Shown here piece after piece: positions 18,994 to 28,481 of a DNA stretch of 64,000 nucleotides. Source of the DNA: Chitinophagaceae bacterium (GTDB taxonomy: Bacteria > Bacteroidota > Bacteroidia > Chitinophagales > Chitinophagaceae); NCBI GenBank assembly GCA_004322425.1, contig SCVJ01000004.1:27690-91689 (forward strand), given 5' to 3'. The translations under genes and the position numbers were made by a program. How positions within the stretch are numbered: the stretch's first letter is position 1; each line of letters opens with the position of its first letter. The notes under the pieces are model-generated. The model searched no databases, was not told where the DNA came from, and saw nothing but the letters and a program-made list of their open reading frames with translations.

Positions 18994-20010
18994 ATGAGTA
19001 ATAGAGTAAACAGGCAAGTTTTAACGTTGGATGAATTTACTATTCAGCAAATGCGTAATTACCCGCAAGCTACTGGTGAGCTAAGTAATTTACTGCGTGA
19101 TATTGGTCTTGCTGCAAAAAGAGTAAATGTAGAAGTTAACAAAGCAGGATTAGTGGATATTTTGGGTGATTTTGGTACTGTTAATATTCAAGGAGAGCAA
19201 GTAAAAAAAATGGATGTTTACGCCAACAATCAATTTATTGGTGTCTTAAAACACGGAATAAGTTGTGCTGGATTGGGTAGCGAAGAATTGGAAGACATCG
19301 TAATTTTTAACGACGAAATAAGCAACAACAGTAAATATGTTGTTGTCATCGATCCACTTGATGGCAGTAGTAATATTGATGTGAATGTAACCATTGGAAC
19401 TATTTTTGGTGTGTATAGGAGAGTAACAAAACCAGGCACACCGTGTACAATAGAAGATTTTTTACAGACTGGAAGAAATCAAGTGGCAGCTGGTTACGTT
19501 ATTTATGGATCTTCCACCATGTTGGTTTATGCAACAAAAAGGGGGGTAAATGGATTTACCCTTGATCCAGCCATCGGTGAATTTTGTTTAAGTCATCCAG
19601 ATATTAAATGTCCAGAATCAGGCAAAGTTTATTCTTTGAATTATGGAAACATTTTACAGTTTGGTGAAAAAATAAAAAATTATATAGAGCGTTGTCAAAA
19701 GAAATCAAAAAAGGATGGCGGGCCATACACCCAACGTTATGTTGGAAGTATGGTTGCCGATGTACACAGAAATCTTATTAAAGGAGGAATTTTTATGTAT
19801 CCGGGCACAGTAGATAAACCCAATGGGAAACTCCGACTTTTATACGAATGCAATCCATTTTCATTTATTGTAGAAGTGGCTGGCGGAAAAGCAAGTAATG
19901 GCAAGCAAGCCATTTTAGATATTGTTCCCGATCAATTGCATCAACGAACTCCTTTTTTTATTGGAAGTAAATTAATGATGGAAGAATTTGAATCGTGTAT
20001 GAATTCATAA
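18994..20010 (+). CDS. fbp: Class I fructose-1,6-bisphosphatase
   Basis: 'VVVIDPLDGSSNIDVNVTIGTIFGVYRR', 'RYVGSMVADVHRNLIKGGIFMYPG'. Confidence 0.97.
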   Translation: MSNRVNRQVLTLDEFTIQQMRNYPQATGELSNLLRDIGLAAKRVNVEVNKAGLVDILGDFGTVNIQGEQVKKMDVYANNQFIGVLKHGISCAGLGSEELEDIVIFNDEISNNSKYVVVIDPLDGSSNIDVNVTIGTIFGVYRRVTKPGTPCTIEDFLQTGRNQVAAGYVIYGSSTMLVYATKRGVNGFTLDPAIGEFCLSHPDIKCPESGKVYSLNYGNILQFGEKIKNYIERCQKKSKKDGGPYTQRYVGSMVADVHRNLIKGGIFMYPGTVDKPNGKLRLLYECNPFSFIVEVAGGKASNGKQAILDIVPDQLHQRTPFFIGSKLMMEEFESCMNS

Positions 20011-20013
20011 AGA

Positions 20014-20469
20014 ATGGTTGAAATAATTGAATATGAAGAAAAGTATTTCCAGGACTTTAAAAAATTGAATTTAGAGTGGCTGGACAAATATCAATTAACG
20101 GAGAGTCATGATTTACTCATACTGAACAATCCTCAAAAAATGATTTTAGAAAGAGGCGGATTTATTTGGTTGGCAAAAGCTGAGTATGAAATAATCGGAT
20201 CGGCGGCAATTGTAAATGAAGGAGAGGGTATTTTTCAATTAGCAAAATTGTCTGTAACTCAGTCCTGGCAAGGCAATAGAATTGGGCAATTGTTAATTGA
20301 AACTTGTTTGTTAAAAGTAAGAGCAGTTGGAGCAAAGAAAATAGTTCTCTTTTCAAATCACCAATTAACCAAAGCACTTAGTTTGTATAAAAAATATGGA
20401 TTCAAACATATTGAAGTTGTGGAATCACCTTTCTTAACTTCGGATGTAAAAATGGAATTGGTTTTATAA
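20014..20469 (+). CDS. GNAT-family N-acetyltransferase
   Basis: 'LAKLSVTQSWQGNRIGQLLIETCL' acetyl-CoA binding motif; 'LYKKYGFKHIEV'. Confidence 0.88.
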   Translation: MVEIIEYEEKYFQDFKKLNLEWLDKYQLTESHDLLILNNPQKMILERGGFIWLAKAEYEIIGSAAIVNEGEGIFQLAKLSVTQSWQGNRIGQLLIETCLLKVRAVGAKKIVLFSNHQLTKALSLYKKYGFKHIEVVESPFLTSDVKMELVL

Positions 20470-20478
20470 ATTAGCATC

Positions 20479-21240
20479 ATGTCAAACAGTATAATTTCAG
20501 TAAATAATCTAGTAAAAAATTACGGCAATTTTCAAGCTGTAAAAGGAATAAATTTTGAAGTTTTTGAAGGAGAGATTTTTGGATTGCTTGGGCCAAATGG
20601 AGCTGGAAAATCAACTACACTTGAAATAATTGAAACACTGAGAACTAAAACGAGTGGAGAAATTTTTGTTAATGGGTATAATATTGACGGGCAGCAGAAT
20701 GAAATTAAAAAAATTATTGGAGTACAATTACAAAGCAGCGGATTTTATCCTTTACTAAACTTAGTTGAACTGATTCAACTCTTTTGTGGATTATACAATC
20801 GAAATGTTGATGCATTGGAATTATTAGAGTTGGTGAATTTAAAAGATAAAGCAACAGCACAAGTAAAACAATTAAGCGGTGGGCAGAAGCAGCGTTTTTC
20901 AATTGCAACAACATTGATCAACAATCCGAAAATTATTTTTTTGGATGAGCCAACTACGGGACTCGATCCCCAAGCACGAAGAAGTCTATGGGGGTTGATT
21001 AAAAATATTCGCGCCAAAGGAACTTCTGTCATTCTTACTACGCATTATATGGATGAAGCCGAAGCACTTTGTGATCGAGTAGCCATTATGGATTTTGGTA
21101 AAATAGTTGCAATGGATTCACCAGATAAATTAATAGACAAGTTGGTTGCTACCGGATTTGAACGTCCAAAGGAAGTAAAAAAAGCAAATTTGGAAGATGT
21201 ATTTATTAATTTAACTGGACATTCATTACGAGAAGATTAA
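20479..21240 (+). CDS. ABC transporter ATP-binding protein (CcmA/NatA-like)
   Basis: Walker A 'GLLGPNGAGKSTTLE', signature 'LSGGQKQR', Walker B 'IIFLDEPTTGLDPQARR'. Confidence 0.95.
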   Translation: MSNSIISVNNLVKNYGNFQAVKGINFEVFEGEIFGLLGPNGAGKSTTLEIIETLRTKTSGEIFVNGYNIDGQQNEIKKIIGVQLQSSGFYPLLNLVELIQLFCGLYNRNVDALELLELVNLKDKATAQVKQLSGGQKQRFSIATTLINNPKIIFLDEPTTGLDPQARRSLWGLIKNIRAKGTSVILTTHYMDEAEALCDRVAIMDFGKIVAMDSPDKLIDKLVATGFERPKEVKKANLEDVFINLTGHSLRED

Positions 21241-21249
21241 TTTTAACTT

Positions 21250-21789
21250 ATGAGTGATTTAATTGAAAAATTGAAGTATCCACTGGGAAAATTTGTATTA
21301 CAACCCTTTTCGGAAGAGTTAAAAGAGGAAATGTTGAACGAAATTCGAATACTTCCTTCTTTGTTAGAAAATGCAGTTTCTAATTTAGACGAAATTCAAC
21401 TGGATACAGCTTATCGTGAAGGTGGATGGAATGTAAAACAAGTTGTACATCATTTGGCAGATAGTCACATGAACGCCTATTGTCGGTTTAAACTTGCAGT
21501 AACAGAAAATAATCCTACCATAAAACCTTACAGCGAAAAGCTATGGGCCGAACTTAGCGATGTGCAATTGCCAATTAATATTTCAATTACACTTTTATTT
21601 GCGTTGCATCTTCGGTGGCATGAGTTTATGCATTGCTTGACAAAAGAACAATGGGAAAATTGTACTGTCTTCCATCCCGAAAAAAATATGAAAATGAATT
21701 TATGGCTGTTACTTGGAATTTATTCATGGCATGGAAAACATCATGTAGCTCATATAACTTCTTTGAGGGAAAGAATGAGCTGGAATTGA
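21250..21789 (+). CDS. YfiT/BstA-like DinB-fold protein, putative bacillithiol transferase
   Basis: 'LRYPxG' type start 'LKYPLGKF', 'YREGGWNVKQVVHHLADSHMNAYCRFK', 'YSWHGKHHVAHI' metal-binding His residues. Confidence 0.85.
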   Translation: MSDLIEKLKYPLGKFVLQPFSEELKEEMLNEIRILPSLLENAVSNLDEIQLDTAYREGGWNVKQVVHHLADSHMNAYCRFKLAVTENNPTIKPYSEKLWAELSDVQLPINISITLLFALHLRWHEFMHCLTKEQWENCTVFHPEKNMKMNLWLLLGIYSWHGKHHVAHITSLRERMSWN

Positions 21790-21792
21790 AAC

Positions 21793-23088
21793 TCAAGTTA
21801 CTTCACCAATTAAATAAACACTTCCGCAAACAAGAATAAGATCTTTGCTTGAAGCTTTGGATTTAGCAGCTTGAATGGCAATATTTACTGAAGTATAAGC
21901 ATCTCCTAATAAATTCAAATTGCTAGCTTTTACTTTCAAATCAATTGATGAAATAGCTCTGGGAGTATTTGCTTGCGTAAAATAATAAGTCGCTTTTTGG
22001 GGCAACATTTGTAGGATTTTGTCAATTTCTTTATCTTTTACAAAGCCAATGACTAAATGCAATTGATGAAAATCAGTTATTTCAATTTGACGAATTAACT
22101 GAATGATTCCATCTTCGTTATGGGCTACATCCAAAATTATGAGTGGATGTTCTTGAATAATTTCCCATCTTCCGTGAAGTCCGGTAATTTTTTTTGTATG
22201 CGATAAACCATGTGCAATTGCTGAGTCGCTAATTTTTATTCCAACTCTATTTAAAGCAGCACAAGATTCTATAACGGTTAACAAATTTTTAGTTTGGTAG
22301 ATTCCTAATAAATCCAACTCGTATAACTTATGATCGGGTTTATTTTTTTCTTCAACTTCTACGGACAATTTATGTTTTTCCCAAGTCCATCCAATTGCGT
22401 TTCTATTTTCAGTTGCGAATATTAATGGAGCATTTTTTTTTGTAGCAATACTTTCGAAAACAGGTTTCGTTTCGGATAAAAATTCACCAATAATTACGGG
22501 AACTTCATTCTTAATGATTCCTGCTTTTTCAAAAGCAATTTTTTCAAGAGTATCACCCAGTAAATTTGTGTGATCCATGCCAATGGATGTAATAATTGAA
22601 AGTTCAGGTGTAATTATATTCGTACTATCTAATCTGCCACCCAATCCAACTTCAATAATCGCTATATCTACTTTTTGTTGTGCAAAATATTCAAACGTCA
22701 TAGCCACCGAAATTTCAAAAAAACTAGGATTGAGTTTTTCTATCAATGGTTTTATTCTTTCTGTAAATTCTATAACAAATTCTTTTGAAACTACTTCACC
22801 GTTAATTTTAATTCGTTCTCTAAAATCTTTTAAATGTGGAGATGTGTGTAATCCTGTTTTGTAACCTGCTGTTTGTAAAATAGAGGCAAGCATGTGGCTA
22901 ACAGAGCCTTTGCCATTGGTTCCCGCTACGTGTATGCTTTTCAATTGCTGCTGAGGATTTCCAAGAAAATTACAGAGTGCTGTAATATTGTTTAAATCAT
23001 TCTTCATTGCCGCGGCGCCTATCCGACTAAACAATGGCAATCGAGAAAAAAGATACTCAATGGTTTGGGAATAAGTGGCGGAAAACAT
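21793..23088 (-). CDS. folC: Bifunctional folylpolyglutamate/dihydrofolate synthase
   Basis: 'SIHVAGTNGKGSVSHMLASILQTAGYKTGLHTSPHL', 'EVGLGGRLDSTNII', 'DVAHNEDGI'. Confidence 0.95.
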   Translation of the reverse strand: MFSATYSQTIEYLFSRLPLFSRIGAAAMKNDLNNITALCNFLGNPQQQLKSIHVAGTNGKGSVSHMLASILQTAGYKTGLHTSPHLKDFRERIKINGEVVSKEFVIEFTERIKPLIEKLNPSFFEISVAMTFEYFAQQKVDIAIIEVGLGGRLDSTNIITPELSIITSIGMDHTNLLGDTLEKIAFEKAGIIKNEVPVIIGEFLSETKPVFESIATKKNAPLIFATENRNAIGWTWEKHKLSVEVEEKNKPDHKLYELDLLGIYQTKNLLTVIESCAALNRVGIKISDSAIAHGLSHTKKITGLHGRWEIIQEHPLIILDVAHNEDGIIQLIRQIEITDFHQLHLVIGFVKDKEIDKILQMLPQKATYYFTQANTPRAISSIDLKVKASNLNLLGDAYTSVNIAIQAAKSKASSKDLILVCGSVYLIGEVT

Positions 23089-23105
23089 AGTACTTCTAAA
23101 AAAAG

Positions 23106-23930
23106 TTAATCCTTAAGTTTGAAATTAAATACAACGGTTCCTTTCTGTCCCGATTCGGATTTCTCCAATTTTAATTCAAATGCTCGTCTGCGGGCAATTT
23201 CAATAAGTTTTCTATTGCCAGTTGTAGAACCCCGTGCTTGGTAAGTTGCAGAAACAACTCTTCCACTTGGTTCAGCAATAATATCTACAGCAATTTTTGC
23301 ATTTTCATTAAACTCATCTTCAAAACTTTGATCGGCAATTTGCAAAAATTTAGTTCCAAAATTTTTTCTCGGTCCGGAATAATTGGTGGCACCGGGAGTT
23401 CCGCCAATTACACCTTGATCTCCAGTTCCACTAGTCATTCCTTCGTTGCTTCCCTTCTCATAAGTTGTTGCTCCATTGCCACCATTTCCATTGTCGCCAG
23501 TTATTTTTCCAAGTACGGCCTTTGGTTTTGGAGCTGCCAAAGTTGCAACAGGTTTGTTTTTTACTTTTATAGTTTTATTATCCTTATTAATCTTACTGGC
23601 CACAGGTTTTGTAGCAACAGGCTTTTTAATGACGGGAGCTTCTTTGTCATCAGTTTCAAATTTTTTTGCTTCATCTTTTTCTATTGCAATAGGAGCAGCG
23701 TTTGTATTGAAGTTTTGCTCACTGGGTTCACTGGGTATTTGAGGTTGGTCATTCCCAAATCCAAGTTCATCATTGCCCAAATTAACTTCAATAAAGTCAT
23801 TTTGAGCAAACACTTCTATTTCGGGTAGCGGCCATTTTAAATAAATGAACGATAAAAATAAAAGCAGTGTTGCAAACAAAGTTATAAGTAACGCCTTCGT
23901 ATTTTTTGTTCTTTCAAATTGAGTAACCAC
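23106..23930 (-). CDS. TonB-like energy transducer / periplasmic linker protein
   Basis: Single N-terminal TM, long Pro/Lys-rich linker, C-terminal 'AVDIIAEPSGRVVSATYQARGSTTGNRKLIEIARRRAFELK'. Confidence 0.7.
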   Translation of the reverse strand: MVTQFERTKNTKALLITLFATLLLFLSFIYLKWPLPEIEVFAQNDFIEVNLGNDELGFGNDQPQIPSEPSEQNFNTNAAPIAIEKDEAKKFETDDKEAPVIKKPVATKPVASKINKDNKTIKVKNKPVATLAAPKPKAVLGKITGDNGNGGNGATTYEKGSNEGMTSGTGDQGVIGGTPGATNYSGPRKNFGTKFLQIADQSFEDEFNENAKIAVDIIAEPSGRVVSATYQARGSTTGNRKLIEIARRRAFELKLEKSESGQKGTVVFNFKLKD

Positions 23931-24027
23931 TGAATTGAATTTTTTACTCTACAAATTTAGAGAACTATTTTATTAAGTAATAAGCTTTATTGTTAAAAAG
24001 AATGGATTTTCTGGTATGAAAAGATAC

Positions 24028-24948
24028 TCAATTGGATTTGGCCTTCTGCTGAAAATTAGCCAACAGGATTCCAGAAAAAACTAAAATCATGCTGATGATA
24101 TGTGTTTTTGTAAATGTTTCATTTAGGATTATCACAGCTTCTAGCGTACTGAAAATAGGAATGAGGTTTCCAAACAAAGCTGTTCTTCCCGAACCTAATC
24201 GGGCAATTGCCGAATTCCAAAGTAAAAAACAAATAACGGAAGCGCCCAAACCAAGATAAAGTATGATGTAAACTAATTTACTATTCCACAAAATATTTGA
24301 CGATTGTGATGCTTCCCAAAAATAAAAGGGTAGGAGCATCAAGGTTCCCATCAAGAAAATAATAAATAAAAAATTAGGAGGTGATATTCCGGTTGGTTTA
24401 TTTTTTGCCATTGTGTTATAAATAGCAAAACAAAAAGCAGCTACTAAAATCCACATATCACCTTTTGAAAATTGAAAATTTAAAAGATTTTGGAAACTTC
24501 CTTTCGATAAAAGAAATAGGATTCCTGAAATACATAATATTATTCCACCCACTTTCATTCCATTAACTTTTTCTTTAAGAAAAATTCGAGCTAAAATAAT
24601 GGACATAATAGGCGAGGAGGTGGTTCCAATAAGTGCCAGATTGATGGCAGTGCTGTAATTCCCACCGATATAAACAAAAGTGTTGAATAAGGCAATACCG
24701 AAAAATGAAATCCCGGACAAGTAAAAAAATGATTTTTTAATAGCTTTACATTCTTTGATTACACTTTTTAATACGAAAGGGAAAAGTAGTGCTGTAGCAC
24801 AAAGCCACCGAAAAAAAGAAAGACTAATGGGAGGGATGTCGTTGATAACGCCACGAGCCACAATAAAATTCCCCGACCAAATAAAAGTGGCTAGGATAGC
24901 CAACATGATTCCAATGGATATTTTATTGGATGATGAAGTATCAGACAT
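24028..24948 (-). CDS. DMT-superfamily (EamA) transporter
   Basis: About 10 TM segments; 'IWSGNFIVARGVINDIPPISLSFFRWLCA' EamA pattern, duplicated. Confidence 0.9.
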   Translation of the reverse strand: MSDTSSSNKISIGIMLAILATFIWSGNFIVARGVINDIPPISLSFFRWLCATALLFPFVLKSVIKECKAIKKSFFYLSGISFFGIALFNTFVYIGGNYSTAINLALIGTTSSPIMSIILARIFLKEKVNGMKVGGIILCISGILFLLSKGSFQNLLNFQFSKGDMWILVAAFCFAIYNTMAKNKPTGISPPNFLFIIFLMGTLMLLPFYFWEASQSSNILWNSKLVYIILYLGLGASVICFLLWNSAIARLGSGRTALFGNLIPIFSTLEAVIILNETFTKTHIISMILVFSGILLANFQQKAKSN

Positions 24949-24977
24949 TGGGTTAATTTTTTTGAAAACGAAAATGT

Positions 24978-26276
24978 TTAGTTTGCAAAATCCAATTCAA
25001 AGTTTCCTTTTATTCGTTCGATGGGTGGATTGAAGTACCCAAATTTTAAATGAGGAAATTCATTTCGAATGTTTTGCAATAATTTATTAACACCCATACA
25101 TTCACCCGTTTCTGTAACGCCAATTTTTCCAAGATACCAATCGGGATCGATATTGAAGTTTCGCCATTGAATCATATTCAAATCAGTATCTAAAATAAAT
25201 TTGCGTAGTGCTTCATATTCTTCAAGGCTATCTGTCATACCGGGAAATACAAAATAATTTATAGAAGCCCATCCACCAAAACTTCGAACTACTTTAATAC
25301 ATTCTGCCAATGCTTCAAAAGAATAATTATTGGGACGATAATATGCTTCATAAATATTTTTTCGAACTGAATTTGTACTTACTCGAATTGAGTTTAATCC
25401 GGTTTCACATAAAACTTTTACAGCCTCTGGATTTGAGCCATTTGTATTTATGTTGATTGATCCTTTGGTAGTATGTTTTCTTATTTCTAAAATCGAATCA
25501 CGAATTGTTTCCCACATTAAAAGGGGTTCGCCTTCGCAACCTTGTCCAAAACTAACGACAGGAAATGGAGCTGTTTCTAGATGAGGAACAGTAAACTCAA
25601 CAATTTCTTCTGCTCTTGGTTTAAATGTTAATCTATCTTGAGTGGAAGTAATTGTTTCTTCTTGAGGTTGAAAAGAAATACATCCCAAACAATTGGCATT
25701 GCAAGCCGGAGAAACGGGAATGGGGCATTCCCATCTACCCAAAGAAAAATTTCGAGCGGCAGGACAATGATAAGTTTGACAACAATTATTCATTAAATGT
25801 TGCACCAATCTATTTTGCGGATACGCATTCAATAATTTTTCAGTTCCGATATTAATTTTTTGTTGATCGTAGCCAGAACTTTCTTGACGAATATCTTTTT
25901 CAATGCGAATGGCCGGGACATAAAATTTATTATTGAACCAACCAGCTGCTGTATAGCAAAATAATGGAAGTGTTGGTGCCTGTTTTGTCGACTCATAAGC
26001 AGCAAGATAAAACCCAGTATGCGCAGGAGGAATAAAAGCCGCTACAGCCCAGCCTTTTTCACACAAACGCATGTCGCCAGTTTTTAGATCTATTCCAATT
26101 GCCTTTCGTTCTGGTAATTCGTATAATGAACCACCATCTGGGAGTTCCATCCAATCGATCAAATCAATTGGAACAGCGTCCCAACCGGATCTGCCGGTTG
26201 CCAAAAGAGTAGTGTCTTCAAAAATATTACCCTTGCCATCTGAATAAAGAAGAAAGGGTGACGTAGTAAGAATCAT
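24978..26276 (-). CDS. Radical SAM protein with an uncharacterised N-terminal domain
   Basis: Radical SAM CxxxCxxC motif 'CNANCLGC'; 'VSFGQGCEGEPLL', 'NTNGSNPEAVKVLCETGLNSIRVS'; extra upstream Cys in 'NNCCQTYHCPAARNFSLGRWECPIPVS'. Confidence 0.85.
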   Translation of the reverse strand: MILTTSPFLLYSDGKGNIFEDTTLLATGRSGWDAVPIDLIDWMELPDGGSLYELPERKAIGIDLKTGDMRLCEKGWAVAAFIPPAHTGFYLAAYESTKQAPTLPLFCYTAAGWFNNKFYVPAIRIEKDIRQESSGYDQQKINIGTEKLLNAYPQNRLVQHLMNNCCQTYHCPAARNFSLGRWECPIPVSPACNANCLGCISFQPQEETITSTQDRLTFKPRAEEIVEFTVPHLETAPFPVVSFGQGCEGEPLLMWETIRDSILEIRKHTTKGSININTNGSNPEAVKVLCETGLNSIRVSTNSVRKNIYEAYYRPNNYSFEALAECIKVVRSFGGWASINYFVFPGMTDSLEEYEALRKFILDTDLNMIQWRNFNIDPDWYLGKIGVTETGECMGVNKLLQNIRNEFPHLKFGYFNPPIERIKGNFELDFAN

Positions 26277-26301
26277 TTTTATTGTCTAATTGGGAAAAAA
26301 G

Positions 26302-26835
26302 TTAGTGCGTAATCTGTTCTTTACAAAATTGATTAAAATCATTTTCATTGATGGAAAAACCATTTTTTGTTTCTAAGATTTCTGATTGTAAAATTTTATT
26401 GTTCTTTAAGTCAATTGTCAACAAACCGTCTTTTAATATCACATTGTCAACTTCAATCCACGAAATTATTTTTACTGGAAAAGATGGGTAGGTAATTTCA
26501 GTTTTAGCGATAATAATTTTCAGTTCTTTCGTCGCCCAAAAAACAAGAAAGATGAAAAGTAGGTTGATGCTTGCTAACCAATAAATGCCGTATGTCAACC
26601 ATACTATTGCGGTGAGTAATATCAAAGCGATGAGTAATTTTTTAGGAGTTGTTTTTTTTGTCAAACTAAAAAATAAAATAGGTAGAACGGTTAATACAAT
26701 GAGGAGTATTTTGTCTGAAGATTTCGCAAATAACATCCATAAAGTGGTAAAAAAATTAACAGTTATAATAACCCTGCCAACAATTCGATATCTTATTTGG
26801 TAATCGTTTTTTATGGAAAGCTCAAAGTTGTACAT
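26302..26835 (-). CDS. Hypothetical membrane protein
   Basis: 177 aa ORF with several hydrophobic segments, in tight context between two minus-strand genes. Confidence 0.6.
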   Translation of the reverse strand: MYNFELSIKNDYQIRYRIVGRVIITVNFFTTLWMLFAKSSDKILLIVLTVLPILFFSLTKKTTPKKLLIALILLTAIVWLTYGIYWLASINLLFIFLVFWATKELKIIIAKTEITYPSFPVKIISWIEVDNVILKDGLLTIDLKNNKILQSEILETKNGFSINENDFNQFCKEQITH

Positions 26836-26838
26836 GAG

Positions 26839-27882
26839 TTACGAATTACTGGCAATTAGTAAATTACACAATTTGAATAGTATTCTTGCACTCACATTGG
26901 CATCCCAGTCAGTTTCACTAATTCCTGTTTCGCATAAATCAAAACCAATTATTTTCTTTCCACTTTTTAAAATAGTTTTAAACAAATAATATACTTGTTC
27001 AATTTCTAACCCACTTTGTACAGGTGTACCAGTGTTGGGGCAAAGTTTGGGATCTAATCCATCAACATCAAAACTTATGAAAATATGATTGGGAAGTGAA
27101 AAAACAATTGAATCAACCAATTGCTTCCATGTTTCCCCTTCGTACATTCTTTCTTTAATGTCACGATCAAAAAAACTAATAATGCGAGAACTATTATCGG
27201 AAGCAAATTTCAATTCTCCTTCGCTAAAATCGCGAATACCTACTTGAACCAATTTTACAATTTGTGGAATTTCATTTAGAGCATTATACATGATACTGGC
27301 GTGAGAATAGATAAATCCTTCGTAGGCTACACGCATATCAAAATGAGCATCTATTTGAAGAATTCCAAAATTTCCATGTTTTTCTGCAATTGCTTTAAAA
27401 AATCCAAGTGGAGTGCTATGATCACCTCCTAATAGCCCAACAAGCTTTCCATTGTCTAATAATCTTTTCGTTTGCTCGTAAACCCAATTATTAAGAAAAC
27501 CACTGCCTTCGTTTACTTCTTTCAAGGTTTTGATCATAAACTGATTATCCTCAACTTTTTCGCCTTTAGAAATATAATCGATATACAATTCAGCTTCTCT
27601 TCTTAGATAATCACTTTTCATCTGAATTTTTTTATCGATTGGTAGCATATAAAATCCTTGCTTCCAACCATCTGGAGAGTTGAAATCGAATAGATCTACT
27701 TGCATACTGGCAGTAAAAATATGAGATGATGCTCTAGCTGTACCTGCGCCATAACTAACAGTTACTTCCCAGGGTACAGGGAGTATTATAAGTCTTGCGG
27801 TTTCCTCGGTAAAAGGCAATCCAAAAATATTGTAATTGGGGTTCCCGGCACTGTCGGGATTAAAGTTTGAAAGATCAGTCAT
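26839..27882 (-). CDS. Arginase/agmatinase/formimidoylglutamase (ureohydrolase) family protein
   Basis: 'LLGGDHSTPLG', 'QIDAHFDMR', 'SFDVDGLDPKLCPNTGTPVQSGL' metal-binding motifs. Confidence 0.92.
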   Translation of the reverse strand: MTDLSNFNPDSAGNPNYNIFGLPFTEETARLIILPVPWEVTVSYGAGTARASSHIFTASMQVDLFDFNSPDGWKQGFYMLPIDKKIQMKSDYLRREAELYIDYISKGEKVEDNQFMIKTLKEVNEGSGFLNNWVYEQTKRLLDNGKLVGLLGGDHSTPLGFFKAIAEKHGNFGILQIDAHFDMRVAYEGFIYSHASIMYNALNEIPQIVKLVQVGIRDFSEGELKFASDNSSRIISFFDRDIKERMYEGETWKQLVDSIVFSLPNHIFISFDVDGLDPKLCPNTGTPVQSGLEIEQVYYLFKTILKSGKKIIGFDLCETGISETDWDANVSARILFKLCNLLIASNS

Positions 27883-27999
27883 GGTTGAGTTTATTCAAAA
27901 ACGGTGCAAGTTACAAAGAGTATTTGAAAAGAGAGAAGAACAGAATATTTGAGTAAATTTTTTGCTTTAAATCACAATTAAGAAGTGAAGGTTTTGAGT

Positions 28000-28007
28000 T
28001 AACTTTG
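28000..28007 (+). promoter_or_regulatory. -7 element TAACTTTG upstream of ccmE
   Basis: Exact TAnnTTTG match 42 nt upstream of the ccmE ATG. Confidence 0.5.
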
Positions 28008-28049
28008 CGGCTGCTATTTTCTATTAACGAATAAAAGTGGAGTAGGGGT

Positions 28050-28475
28050 ATGAAAAAGAGTCATGTTTTCTTTCTTGTTTTAATAATTGCTGCAATTGCA
28101 GTTTTAATTAGCCTTTTGCCTTACGGCGAAAGTACTGCGATGAGTTCTTACGAAACAGTTTACACTGCCAAAGAAAAGGAAGGAAAATTTGTACATCTTG
28201 TTGCTAAATTAGATACAAGACAACCCGTAGAATATGATGCTTTAAAGAATCCCAATTACTTAAGTTTTACAGCTGTCGATTCATTGGGTGCTACCGTGAA
28301 AATTGTTTATCACAATGCTAAACCCGATAACTTGGAACAAAGCGAAAGATTAGTAATGAAAGGTAGAATGAAGGGAGAGCAGTTTGAATGCAAAGAAATT
28401 TTAATGAAATGTCCTTCCAAATACACAGATGATCCGAATCGTATGGAACAAAGTATTATAAACAATACTAACTAA
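28050..28475 (+). CDS. ccmE: Cytochrome c maturation protein CcmE, CxxxY variant
   Basis: N-terminal TM, OB-fold region 'VKIVYHNAKPDNLEQSERLVMKGRMKGEQFECKEILMKCPSKY'; immediately upstream of ccmF. Confidence 0.85.
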   Translation: MKKSHVFFLVLIIAAIAVLISLLPYGESTAMSSYETVYTAKEKEGKFVHLVAKLDTRQPVEYDALKNPNYLSFTAVDSLGATVKIVYHNAKPDNLEQSERLVMKGRMKGEQFECKEILMKCPSKYTDDPNRMEQSIINNTN

Positions 28476-28481
28476 ATAGTC

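Noticed and set aside
23238-23828. Long (196 aa) antisense ORF opposite the TonB-like gene
   Set aside because: Ser/Phe/Tyr-rich translation is the mirror of the Lys/Asn/Pro-rich linker; TonB-like protein is the credible product.
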